DNA from: Bacteroidia bacterium
GTDB taxonomy: Bacteria > Bacteroidota > Bacteroidia > Bacteroidales > VadinHA17
Direction: 5' to 3'
Assembly: GCA_026391475.1 (NCBI GenBank)
Contig: JAPLED010000053.1
Span: forward strand, 1-36,365
Length of the DNA stretch: 36,365 nt
The position numbers and the translations under genes are program-made. Positions 16,752-26,102 of the stretch are shown in pieces (the stretch's first letter is position 1; every line of letters starts with the position of its first letter). The notes beneath the pieces were generated by a model that saw only the letters and a list, made by a program, of their open reading frames with translations, did no database searches and was not told the DNA's origin.

Positions 16752-18329
16752 TTAGTTAGGTTTATTTACTGTAAAATTATTTTGTGTCACAATATTCTTT
16801 CCTTTATTATTAACGAGTGAGGTTGTACCGGGGAGAATGTTATTCATAATATAGATATTGCTGCTCTTTTCATCTTCATTTATAAGAAGAGGAATTATTT
16901 CAGGCTGATAACAGTTGGTAACCCTTACATCCTGACAATTATTAAGTTTCAGATAGGGGATATTCATTACCGGTGTGGTTACAGTAATCTTATCATAGCT
17001 TATCCTTTTTGAATCTTTCGCTTCGAGGGCACTTCCTTCTTTAATATCTATCCTGAGATCGTGAAAACTTATATCAGAGCCATTTTCAACCAGGATTCCT
17101 TTTGTGGAATATATTTGCATGTCGCTCATTGAAATTTGCGAAATATCTCTTTCTTCCAGTCCATAGATAGCAATAGGCCGCTGGGCACCCCTTATAGTGA
17201 TATTGGATAAATTAACACTATTTACAGCGGGTGTTCTTTCAGATAAAGGTTCTGGTTTTGTTGCCTGATAACGAAGGGTTATCAGGATACCTTCATTAAT
17301 CATATTATTCATGACAACATTTGATACACGGATATCCTCCACCACGCCACCTCTTCCACGCATGGTTTTTATCCGTATTCCCCTGTCGGTACCTTCAAAA
17401 ACGCAATTTGAGATAGTGACCCTTTTGACATTGCCACTCATTTCGCTGCCAATAACCACGCCTCCATGTCCTTTAAGCATTGTACAGTTTGTTATTGTAA
17501 TATTTTCAGTAGGACTTGCTGCTTCGCGCCCATCTTCATCACGACCTGATTTTATTACGATACAATCATCACCTACTGTGATATGACAATTATCAATATG
17601 AACATTCCTGCAAGATGACGGATCGATTCCATCGGTATTTGGTGAACCTCCGGGATTCTCAATTGTAACTCCGGTAATTGTGATATTTTCTGTAAATGCC
17701 GGCATAATTGTCCAGAAGGGCGGATTCGAAAAACTTACACCTTCTATAAGTACATTCTTGCACTCATAGGTTGTAACCATTGGCGGGCGCAAAAAATTAT
17801 TTTTTGCACTTATGTAGGCATTTTTAGCAAGAAGCTCAGCATTTTCCTTTTTGAAAATCTCCTGCCACTTACTCTCTGCCTGCTGTCTTGAGCCGGCTGT
17901 TCTCATAAAATCCCACCATTTTTTACCCTGTCCTTCAAAATGGCCTCTTCCGCGGATTGAGATATTTTCGCACTGATATGCATAAATCTGTGATACAAAG
18001 TTTTTCACTCTCACATCTTCCCACCTCGATGGAACCATGGGAAGATAATCATCAAAATCATCTGAAAATTTAACCACAGCTCCGGCATCGAGCCAGAGTG
18101 TAATGTTACTTTTCATTATAATCGGACCGGTTAAAAATGTACCTGCAGGGAAAAAAACTGTTCCCCCACCTTTTGCAGACAGCTCACTGATTATATTGCT
18201 TATAACTTTTGTGCATTTAACACTACCTGTAGGATCAGCGCCACGGTCTTTGACATTTGTCCAGACTGATTGAGATTGTAGTAAAACTGTTCCTGTAAAA
18301 AAGATAAGGATAAATAATGCTTTTTTCAT
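16752..18329 (-). CDS. Glycoside hydrolase family 28 (polygalacturonase-like)
   Basis: 525 aa; NVKDRGADPTGSVKCTKVISNII, GGSPNTDGIDPSSCRNVHIDNCHITVGDDCIVIKSG, ITNCTMLKGHGGVVIGSEMSG, RGIRIKTMRGRGG. Confidence 0.95.
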   Translation of the reverse strand: MKKALFILIFFTGTVLLQSQSVWTNVKDRGADPTGSVKCTKVISNIISELSAKGGGTVFFPAGTFLTGPIIMKSNITLWLDAGAVVKFSDDFDDYLPMVPSRWEDVRVKNFVSQIYAYQCENISIRGRGHFEGQGKKWWDFMRTAGSRQQAESKWQEIFKKENAELLAKNAYISAKNNFLRPPMVTTYECKNVLIEGVSFSNPPFWTIMPAFTENITITGVTIENPGGSPNTDGIDPSSCRNVHIDNCHITVGDDCIVIKSGRDEDGREAASPTENITITNCTMLKGHGGVVIGSEMSGNVKRVTISNCVFEGTDRGIRIKTMRGRGGVVEDIRVSNVVMNNMINEGILITLRYQATKPEPLSERTPAVNSVNLSNITIRGAQRPIAIYGLEERDISQISMSDMQIYSTKGILVENGSDISFHDLRIDIKEGSALEAKDSKRISYDKITVTTPVMNIPYLKLNNCQDVRVTNCYQPEIIPLLINEDEKSSNIYIMNNILPGTTSLVNNKGKNIVTQNNFTVNKPN

Positions 18330-18364
18330 CGTTATATATAATTGGTTTTAAATGGTGCCTAATA

Positions 18365-18397
18365 CCTGTTGCCTGTTGCCTGTTGCCTGTTGCCTGA
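18365..18397. repeat. Heptamer tandem array (CCTGTTG)n
   Basis: Four perfect CCTGTTG units plus partial CCTGA; 3 bp from the ABC exporter stop codon. Confidence 0.95.
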
Positions 18398-18400
18398 TTG

Positions 18401-20221
18401 TCAAATAGCCTGAAAGCTATGAAGCTTACTATAGAATCCATTCTTTCTATTCATAAGCTCTGCATGAGTGCCGGTCTCAATAATCCTGCCTTCATCAAGA
18501 ACTACGATGACATCTGCATGTTGAATTGTTGAAAGCCGATGGGCAATTACAACTGAAGTTCTGCTTTTCATTAAATTGAGTATCGCTTCCTGAACAAGTC
18601 TTTCCGATTCTGTATCAAGGGCAGATGTTGCTTCATCGAGGATGAGTATCGGAGGATTTGCCATTATAGCCCTTGCAATGCTTATTCTTTGCCTCTGACC
18701 ACCACTGAGTTTGTTGCCCGATTCTCCTACAAAACTTTCGTAACCCTGTTCTGTTTCCACTATAAAATCATGTGCATTGGCGATCCTTGCAGCATTTTCA
18801 ACCTTATCCATCTCTGCTTTTTCAACTCCGAAAGCAATATTCTCTTTAAAAGAAGTATTAAACAAGATCGGATGCTGACTGACAATTCCCATGAGGTACC
18901 GGAGGTCCCTGATCTTAAGATCACGAATATCTACACCATCGATCAGAATGCTACCCTGGTCAACATCCATAAACCTTGGAAGAAGATCGGCAAGCGTTGA
19001 CTTCCCGGCGCCCGACTTACCTACAATAGCGACAGTCTGACCTTTTTTTATTTTCAGGTTGATATCTTTCAGAATCGGTTCACTGTTATAAGCATACCAT
19101 GAACCTTTGAATTCAATTGAATCATTAAATCCGGTAACAGGCAATGCGTCATCCTTCTCCAAAATCTTTTCTTCCGCATCAAGTATCTGGTCGATCCTGT
19201 CAATTGATGCCATTCCTTTCTGAATACTGAAATATGCTGTTGTGATATTCTTTGCAGGCTGAATTATCTGTGAAAAGACAATAAGAAAAGTGATAAGTTT
19301 TTCTGGTGACATATTTCCTGTTCCCTGAAGGGCAAGGTTGCCACCTACGTACATAAGTATCATAACAACTATGGTTGCAAGAAATTCACTGATGGGAGAA
19401 GCAAGATATGCTTTACGCGTCACCCTCTTAAAAACTTTGGCATATCTCTCATTCGACTCGGCGAACTGTGCCTTCATCTTTTCTTCAGCATTGAAACCCT
19501 TTACGATCCTCAGTCCTGTCAAAGTCTCCTCCACAATGGAAAGAAGACGACCGAGGTGTTGCTGACCCAGAAGTGAAGATGATCTCAACGTTCGGCTCGC
19601 CCTGCCAATCAACCAACCACTTACAGGAAGAAGGGTAAGAGCAAAAAGTGTCAACTCATAACTGCTGGCGAATAGGAAAATCACAAAAATCAGGATATAG
19701 ATCGGATCTCTGAACATCATTGTAAGCGAAGCCATTACAGATATCTCAATCTCCTGAACATCATTAGATATCCTGGTCATAACATCGCCTTTCCGTGCAT
19801 CGGAAAAGAAAGATAGCGGAAGTCTGAGAACTTTGTGATACAACTTTCTTCGCAGATCCCTGACAGTACTTGCCCTGATAAATGCCATGCTGTTATTGGC
19901 CAGAAAAATGAAACCGTTTTTAAATAAGCTTGCACCTATTACGATTATGACAACTAAAAGCAAAGCACCTGCCTGTCCGTTTTTTTCTATGAATGATGAC
20001 AAATAATACTTACTGAAAGAATCCAGATAATCTGTACTAAGCTGAAAATTTCCCGGATAAGCAGTTGGCTCAACTGTTTTGAAGAGTATCTTTAAGAAAG
20101 GCATTGCAAGAGTATATGTTCCAAGAGCAAAAACTGCACTTAATATGTTATAGAGTATGCTTCGGACTGCCGACCAGCGATATGGTGCAAAATACTTAAG
20201 CAGCAACCTTACGTTCTTCAT
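18401..20221 (-). CDS. ABC transporter ATP-binding/permease (MsbA-like exporter)
   Basis: 606 aa; Walker A VGKSGAGKSTLADLLPRF, signature LSGGQRQRISIARAIMANPPILILDEATSALD, ABC type 1 TM domain. Confidence 0.93.
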   Translation of the reverse strand: MKNVRLLLKYFAPYRWSAVRSILYNILSAVFALGTYTLAMPFLKILFKTVEPTAYPGNFQLSTDYLDSFSKYYLSSFIEKNGQAGALLLVVIIVIGASLFKNGFIFLANNSMAFIRASTVRDLRRKLYHKVLRLPLSFFSDARKGDVMTRISNDVQEIEISVMASLTMMFRDPIYILIFVIFLFASSYELTLFALTLLPVSGWLIGRASRTLRSSSLLGQQHLGRLLSIVEETLTGLRIVKGFNAEEKMKAQFAESNERYAKVFKRVTRKAYLASPISEFLATIVVMILMYVGGNLALQGTGNMSPEKLITFLIVFSQIIQPAKNITTAYFSIQKGMASIDRIDQILDAEEKILEKDDALPVTGFNDSIEFKGSWYAYNSEPILKDINLKIKKGQTVAIVGKSGAGKSTLADLLPRFMDVDQGSILIDGVDIRDLKIRDLRYLMGIVSQHPILFNTSFKENIAFGVEKAEMDKVENAARIANAHDFIVETEQGYESFVGESGNKLSGGQRQRISIARAIMANPPILILDEATSALDTESERLVQEAILNLMKSRTSVVIAHRLSTIQHADVIVVLDEGRIIETGTHAELMNRKNGFYSKLHSFQAI

Positions 20222-20236
20222 TTATACTGTATCGTA

Positions 20237-21580
20237 TTAAAAACCAGTGTAATTAAATGGAGTGATTGCCTTCAACTCTGCTTTCACTTCATCACTCAGA
20301 TCGAGGTTTTCAATAAAGTTTGTTATTGATTCATGCGTGATCTTCTGATTTGTGCGTGTCAGATCGAGAAGTGTTTCATAGGGTTTCGGGTAGCCCTCTC
20401 TCCGCAGAATAGTCTGAATAGCTTCCGCAACAACTGCCCAGTTATTATCAAGATCGCTATTTATTTTATTGGTATTTACAATCAGCTTATTAAGACCTTT
20501 CAACAAGGAATTAAAGGCAATCAACGAATGACCTATCGGAACACCAATATTCCTTAAGACAGTGGAATCTGTCAGGTCGCGCTGAAGTCTCGAGATGGGA
20601 AGCTTCATTGAAAGATGTTCAAAAATCGCATTTGCATAGCCGAGGTTACCTTCACCGTTTTCAAAATCTATGGGGTTTACCTTATGAGGCATTGCTGATG
20701 ATCCGATCTCTCCTTTTTTTATCTTTTGCCTGAAATAATCCATTGAAATATACGACCAGAAATCACGGGCCATATCAATAAGTATAACATTAATCCTGCG
20801 CATATTATCGAATAATGCAGCCAGGTTATCATAGTGCTCAATCTGCGTAGTTGGATGTGAACGCTGCAATCCAAGTTCCTCATTGACAAAGTTATTGGCG
20901 AAGGATATCCAATCAATATCCGGATAGGCTGCCTTGTGTGCATTGAAGTTTCCTGTTGCGCCCCCGAATTTTGCCGAATATGAAATTTGTCCGAAATACT
21001 TCGTCTGTCCATCTATCCTTGCGATAAAGACTTCAATCTCTTTACCGAGCCTGGTTGGAGTTGCAGGTTGCCCATGTGTTCTGGCAAGCATTGGAATATC
21101 CTTCCACTCATCAGCAAAAGTGGCCAGAGTCTCTCTCAACTCATAAAGAACAGGAAAATAGACATTAATCAGCGCATCTTTAATCGATAACGGTATAGCA
21201 GTATTGTTTATATCCTGCGATGTAAGACCAAAATGAATAAATTCGCTCCATTTTCCCCAGCCTGACTGAAAAAACCTTTCCTTCAGAAAATACTCGATTG
21301 CTTTCACATCATGATTTGTGATCTTCTCCCTTTCCTTGATTTTTTCAGCATCCGTTAAATCAAAGTCCTCATAAATTGATCGTAAAACTTTGAAATTATC
21401 CTTCTTGAAATCAATCAGCTGAGGAAGAGGTATTTCGCACAGGGCAATGAAATATTCTATTTCTACCATCAGACGATATCTGATCAGACCGAATTCGGAA
21501 AAATACAGATCAAGCTCATCAACTTTATGTCTGTATCTTCCGTCCAACGGAGATATGGCAGTAAGAAAATTTAATTCCAT
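20237..21580 (-). CDS. purB: Adenylosuccinate lyase
   Basis: 447 aa; LTAISPLDGRYRHKVDEL, THGQPATPTRLGKEIEVF, GEIGSSAMPHKVNPIDFENGEGNLGYANA. Confidence 0.96.
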   Translation of the reverse strand: MELNFLTAISPLDGRYRHKVDELDLYFSEFGLIRYRLMVEIEYFIALCEIPLPQLIDFKKDNFKVLRSIYEDFDLTDAEKIKEREKITNHDVKAIEYFLKERFFQSGWGKWSEFIHFGLTSQDINNTAIPLSIKDALINVYFPVLYELRETLATFADEWKDIPMLARTHGQPATPTRLGKEIEVFIARIDGQTKYFGQISYSAKFGGATGNFNAHKAAYPDIDWISFANNFVNEELGLQRSHPTTQIEHYDNLAALFDNMRRINVILIDMARDFWSYISMDYFRQKIKKGEIGSSAMPHKVNPIDFENGEGNLGYANAIFEHLSMKLPISRLQRDLTDSTVLRNIGVPIGHSLIAFNSLLKGLNKLIVNTNKINSDLDNNWAVVAEAIQTILRREGYPKPYETLLDLTRTNQKITHESITNFIENLDLSDEVKAELKAITPFNYTGF

Positions 21581-21656
21581 TATTAATCAGATTGAGTTTT
21601 TAGTTATTATAAGTATCCATACAAAAGTAGTATTTTAGACGTTGTAAAAAAAGGGT

Positions 21657-22412
21657 ATGAATAAAATCAGAATTTCAGCAGTAAAATATGCAAACACATA
21701 TCCATTTATTTATGGATTGACGGAAAGCGGATTTGAAAAAAGGGTTATCCTCGAAACTGACCATCCGGCCGATTGTGCAGAAAAACTGATCAGCGGAAGA
21801 GTTGATGTCGGTCTTATTCCTGTTGCCACACTCCCACTCCTGAAAGAATACCATATTATCAGTGACTATTGCATCGGGGCAAACGGAGATGTCAGGACAG
21901 TGATGCTCTTAAGCAATTGTCCTTTTGAAGAGATTGAAACAATTTACCTCGATTACCGGTCATGCTCCTCGGTGAATCTTTCAAAAGTTCTGGCAAAAAA
22001 CAGCTGGAAAAAAGAGTTCAGATGGATCAATACCTCAATAGGATTCGATTTTATTAATATTGGACGGAATGAAGCTGTTGTTCTTATCGGTGATCAGTGT
22101 TTTGAATACGAAAACAGCTTCAGATACAAAATTGATCTGGCATGTGAATGGAAAGAATTCTCCGGACTTCCTTTTGTTTTCGCATGCTGGACTGCAAATA
22201 AGAAACTCGATAAGAAGTTTATTGAAGAATTCAACAAAGCTCTGCGATCAGGTGTAAAGAATATTGACGCGGTAGTAGAAAAATTTGGAAAAACCGGAAC
22301 CATAACCGGTAATGTTCTGAAGAGATATCTTACCGAAAACATTGATTATGATTTTAATGATGAGAAGAAAAAGGGACTTAAGTTGTTTCTTGAATTGATG
22401 AGTAAACTTTGA
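21657..22412 (+). CDS. mqnA: Menaquinone biosynthesis protein MqnA (chorismate dehydratase, futalosine pathway)
   Basis: 251 aa; KIRISAVKYANTYPFIYGL, DVGLIPVATLP, YLDYRSCSSVNLSKVL, ACEWKEFSGLPFVFACWTA. Confidence 0.88.
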   Translation: MNKIRISAVKYANTYPFIYGLTESGFEKRVILETDHPADCAEKLISGRVDVGLIPVATLPLLKEYHIISDYCIGANGDVRTVMLLSNCPFEEIETIYLDYRSCSSVNLSKVLAKNSWKKEFRWINTSIGFDFINIGRNEAVVLIGDQCFEYENSFRYKIDLACEWKEFSGLPFVFACWTANKKLDKKFIEEFNKALRSGVKNIDAVVEKFGKTGTITGNVLKRYLTENIDYDFNDEKKKGLKLFLELMSKL

Positions 22413-22507
22413 TATTTTAAAATGATTTTCAAGTTATCTATTTTATGATTAACTTTGGTTTTTGATGTGACTTAAACAACAATTTTGACAAATAAAACGA
22501 CAATACC

Positions 22508-22753
22508 ATGGCTAAAACAATCACCTTTAATGAACTCCGGAAGATAAAAGACCAGTTGCCCTCCGGTAGTATGAGACAGATTGCAGAAAAACTGGATCTG
22601 AATGAAGAGACGGTCAGAAACTACTTCGGAGGGAGAAATTTTGACAAGGGCCAAAGCGTTGGAATTCATTTTGAGCAGGGTCCGGATGGAGGAATTGTCA
22701 CATTTGACGATACAACTATACTCGATCTGGCAAAAAAAATGATCAACTACTAA
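22508..22753 (+). CDS. Small HTH DNA-binding protein
   Basis: 81 aa; SGSMRQIAEKLDLNEETVRNYFGGRNF resembles a helix-turn-helix; followed by a terminator. Confidence 0.65.
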   Translation: MAKTITFNELRKIKDQLPSGSMRQIAEKLDLNEETVRNYFGGRNFDKGQSVGIHFEQGPDGGIVTFDDTTILDLAKKMINY

Positions 22754-22775
22754 TTCAGTATCTGACAGCCTGTTC

Positions 22776-22808
22776 AAAAGCAAAAGGCTCGGTCTTTTGC
22801 TTTTTTTT
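22776..22808 (+). terminator. Rho-independent-type terminator
   Basis: Perfect 11-bp stem aaaagcaaaag-gctcggt-cttttgctttt followed by a T run. Confidence 0.9.
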
Positions 22809-22816
22809 GACCTGAT

Positions 22817-23638
22817 ATGAATCTGACTATTACAATAGAATCTGCAGAACTCCGGTTTAAGCAGATCGTCGAAGATTTTTTCATCAGTATTTATGATGAT
22901 AAGTCTCTTTCTTCACATGGTATTGACCATCACCGCAGAGTATGGAGGTATGCGAAAGAACTCCTTCCCCTGATTGCCGGCCAACAGTCTGCCTCCATCT
23001 CACAACTTCCATCAAAACTGATAATTGCCAGTTACCTCCATGACATCGGGATGTCGGTCGATCCTGGTATCAGGCATGGCCATCGCAGCAGGGATCTTTG
23101 TATTCAATTCCTGACCAACAACCATCTTTCTGAAAATGAATATCAGGATGTTCTGGAAGCCATTGAGAATCACGACAGAAAAGATTATACCGGAAATACC
23201 AGTGTAAATGATCTGTTGGCCATTCTTTCTGTTGCCGACGACCTTGATGCATTTGGTTTCACTGGGATATTCAGATACTCGGAAATATATCTGACAAGAG
23301 GAATCTCTCCTGAAGAGATAGGGCATCTTATCAAGGACAATGCCGGTAAAAGATTTGACAATTTTGTAAAGATTTTTGGGGGTTCAGATGAACTTGTTCA
23401 GAAACATAAGAAGAGATTTGATATCCTTTATAATTTTTTCAACGAATATAATAACCAGGTTATCTCTTATAAATTTGGAGGGCAGCATCCAGCGGGTTAT
23501 TGCGGTGTAATTGAAGTGCTTCTAAACCTGATAAGTAATAAAAAAGTATTAAAAGAATTCTACGGGGAATTTGAGAAATATTCATTCGATCCTGTCATTC
23601 GTTGGTTTTTCGAGGGTTTGGCAACAGAATTATCCTGA
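22817..23638 (+). CDS. HD domain phosphohydrolase-like protein
   Basis: 273 aa; SSHGIDHHRRVWRYAKELL, ASYLHDIGMSVDPGIRHGHRS, IENHDRKDY, LSVADDLDAFGFTG. Confidence 0.85.
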   Translation: MNLTITIESAELRFKQIVEDFFISIYDDKSLSSHGIDHHRRVWRYAKELLPLIAGQQSASISQLPSKLIIASYLHDIGMSVDPGIRHGHRSRDLCIQFLTNNHLSENEYQDVLEAIENHDRKDYTGNTSVNDLLAILSVADDLDAFGFTGIFRYSEIYLTRGISPEEIGHLIKDNAGKRFDNFVKIFGGSDELVQKHKKRFDILYNFFNEYNNQVISYKFGGQHPAGYCGVIEVLLNLISNKKVLKEFYGEFEKYSFDPVIRWFFEGLATELS

Positions 23639-23999
23639 ATTAAGAAGAAATTGCTTTGTTAATATTTTCACAATAACTGTTATAAGAATAACACTAAAAA
23701 TCAAAATATCTCATAGGGATAATCAGAAAAAACTTTTCCCGGCAAAAGATATTTTAACTTACTGAAGCATTGCAAATGCACATATCAAGAGCGCTTCAGA
23801 AATATTTCAAATTAACACAAATTGGCTTCCCCTGTTTAAAATCAAATTTTTCAGGATAGTTTCCCTTTCGTAAAACAACAGCAATGGGGCTATTTGCATA
23901 TAGGGAAATATGTATAAATACTGATTTGTTTATCGCATAATTGCCACTGAATCATTTAATTCTCTGACTTACATTTGATCAAAACAGATACGTATTACT

Positions 24000-24323
24000 A
24001 TGCTGGATGTACTATTAAACCAACCTGAAGAAAAACCTGGTTCAAAAGGTGTCATTAAAGTCAGTGACAGGGCTGATAAACCAATAAAAAGTGTCATGAA
24101 ATCGGTTTCGTGGCGCATCATAGGAACTATTGATACTATGGTAATCAGCTATTTTATTACAGGAAGAGTCACAGTTGCATTGTCGATAGGAAGTGTTGAG
24201 GTATTAACAAAGACAATCCTATACTATTTCCATGAAAGACTGTGGGCTCATATTCACAAAATTAAACTAAAACTCTGGATCAAATCGAATGGAAAGCAAT
24301 ATGAAGTTAAAGGAGTTGAGTGA
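24000..24323 (+). CDS. DUF2061 small membrane protein
   Basis: 107 aa; KSVMKSVSWRIIGTIDTMVISYFITGRVTVALSIGSVEVLTKTILYYFHERLWAHI. Confidence 0.85.
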   Translation: MLDVLLNQPEEKPGSKGVIKVSDRADKPIKSVMKSVSWRIIGTIDTMVISYFITGRVTVALSIGSVEVLTKTILYYFHERLWAHIHKIKLKLWIKSNGKQYEVKGVE

Positions 24324-24996
24324 TCAACTATCGGGTAAATCGATTGAGGAACATCTTGAAAAACTGGTCTCTCTCTTTCGCGGCAGATTAATATTTACAA
24401 CAAGTTTTGGTATAGAAGATCAGGTTATAACTCATAAAATATTCAGTAACAACCTGCCTGTTAAGATTGTAACACTTGATACCGGAAGATTATTCCCTGA
24501 AACGTATGAGGTCTTCTCACAGACAATTATAAAATACCATAAAAAAATTAACGTCTATTTTCCCGAATATGAGACTGTTGAAAAAATGGTCACAGAAAAA
24601 GGACCTTTTAGTTTCTATGAGTCAAAAGAGAACAGGCAGGAGTGTTGCAGGCTGAGAAAGGTTGTACCTCTTAACAGGGCACTGACGGGTATGGAGTGCT
24701 GGATATCGGGGATCAGGGCCAGTCAGTCGGATAATCGCAGCCAGATGAGCGATCTGGAGTACGATGAAGCTAAGAAACTCTACAAGTATCATCCCCTGTT
24801 TGACTGGTCATTAGAAGATGTTGAGAATTATATTAAAGAGAAAAACATTCCGTACAATTCTTTGCACGATAAGGGATTTATAAGTATAGGCTGTGAGCCA
24901 TGCACAAGAGCTGTTATAAAGGGTCAGGATTTCCGTTCAGGCAGATGGTGGTGGGAGAACAATGAGCCCAGGGAGTGCGGATGTCATATAAAATAG
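24289..24996 (+). CDS. cysH: Phosphoadenylyl/adenylyl-sulfate reductase
   Basis: 235 aa; TTSFGIEDQVITHKIF, TLDTGRLFPETYEV, ECCRLRKVVPLNRAL, SIGCEPCTRAV, ECGCH (CC..CxxC pattern as in APS reductases). An alternative start is Met5 (24301). Confidence 0.92.
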   Translation: MESNMKLKELSDQLSGKSIEEHLEKLVSLFRGRLIFTTSFGIEDQVITHKIFSNNLPVKIVTLDTGRLFPETYEVFSQTIIKYHKKINVYFPEYETVEKMVTEKGPFSFYESKENRQECCRLRKVVPLNRALTGMECWISGIRASQSDNRSQMSDLEYDEAKKLYKYHPLFDWSLEDVENYIKEKNIPYNSLHDKGFISIGCEPCTRAVIKGQDFRSGRWWWENNEPRECGCHIK

Positions 24997-25035
24997 GCAA
25001 CAGGCGACAGGCAGCAGGTAAAAGGCAAAAGAAAA
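24995..25035. repeat. Heptamer tandem array filling the cysH-cysD spacer
   Basis: aggcaac aggcgac aggcagc aggtaaa aggcaaa agaaaa; starts inside the cysH TAG and ends at the cysD ATG. Confidence 0.85.
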
Positions 25036-25950
25036 ATGAAGAACCTGATTAATATAAACGATGAACATCTTAAAGAGCTGGAAAATGAAGCAATCTTTGT
25101 GATGAGGGAGGTTGCTGCACAGTTCGAGAACAAGGTATTGTTGTTTTCAGGCGGAAAGGATTCAATTGTTCTCGTCCATCTTGCCAGAAAAGCATTCTGG
25201 CCGGCCAGGATACCTTTCAGCCTGATGCATATTGATACAGGTCACAATTTTGAAGAAACATTAAAGTTCCGCGACGATCTGGCAATAGAATTCGGGGCAG
25301 AACTTATAGTCAAATATGTTCAGGATTCAATAGATAATGACAGAGTGGTTGAGGAACAAGGTGTTAATGCCAGCCGTAACAAGGCACAGTCAATAACCCT
25401 TCTGGATGCCATCGAAGAACTTAAGATTGATGTAGCTATTGGCGGTGGGCGTCGCGATGAGGAAAAGTCCCGTGCCAAAGAGCGTTTCTTCTCGCACAGG
25501 AATGAATTTGGCCAGTGGGACCCTAAAAACCAGCGCCCGGAACTATGGAACATTTTTAACGGACGGAAACATTCAGGCGAACATTTCAGAGTATTCCCGA
25601 TAAGTAACTGGACTGAACTTGATGTATGGCAATATATTCTGAACGAAAATATCAAACTTCCGGAACTGTATTATACCCACAGGCGAAAAATCTTCAACCG
25701 CAATGGTGTATATCTTGCCTGGGCTCCTTTCATGCAACTGAAACCCAATGAAAAAGTTTTTGAGACTGATGTCCGTTGCCGGACAATCGGAGATATAACC
25801 TGCACAGGGGTAACACTTTCAAAAGCACAATCGCTTGAAGAGATAATATCAGAGATTGCAGCGACCAGAGTCACCGAAAGAGGAGGAAGATACGACGATA
25901 AACGGTCCGAAGCAGCAATGGAAGACCGTAAAAAAGAAGGTTACTTCTGA
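25036..25950 (+). CDS. cysD: Sulfate adenylyltransferase subunit 2
   Basis: 304 aa; LLFSGGKDSIVLVHLARKAFWPARIPFSLMHIDTGHNFEET, GGGRRDEEKSRAKERFFSHR, FPISNWTELDVWQYI. Confidence 0.97.
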   Translation: MKNLININDEHLKELENEAIFVMREVAAQFENKVLLFSGGKDSIVLVHLARKAFWPARIPFSLMHIDTGHNFEETLKFRDDLAIEFGAELIVKYVQDSIDNDRVVEEQGVNASRNKAQSITLLDAIEELKIDVAIGGGRRDEEKSRAKERFFSHRNEFGQWDPKNQRPELWNIFNGRKHSGEHFRVFPISNWTELDVWQYILNENIKLPELYYTHRRKIFNRNGVYLAWAPFMQLKPNEKVFETDVRCRTIGDITCTGVTLSKAQSLEEIISEIAATRVTERGGRYDDKRSEAAMEDRKKEGYF

Positions 25951-25982
25951 AGCCTGAGATGATTCATAATTCTGTAAATTAA

Positions 25983-26024
25983 AGTAGAAAGTAAGTAGTA
26001 AGTAGTAAGGAGAAAGGAGCAGGA
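25983..26024. repeat. Purine-rich heptamer tandem array in the cysD-cysN spacer
   Basis: agtagaa agtaagt agtaagt agtaagg agaaagg agcagga. Confidence 0.85.
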
Positions 26025-26030
26025 ATAGTT

Positions 26031-26057
26031 CCCCCTCTTTACGAAGTAGAGAGGGGG
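26031..26057. repeat. Strong hairpin in the cysD-cysN spacer
   Basis: ccccctctttac-gaa-gtagagaggggg, 12-bp stem with one G.U wobble. Confidence 0.85.
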
Positions 26058-26102
26058 CGGAGGGGGTGAGTTCATGTCAATAAAGTAAGGAGTGAAAAAA
26101 TT

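Noticed and set aside
23641-23999. Riboswitch (e.g. SAM or cobalamin type) upstream of the sulfate operon
   Set aside because: No recognisable conserved riboswitch core could be identified by eye; needs an Infernal scan.
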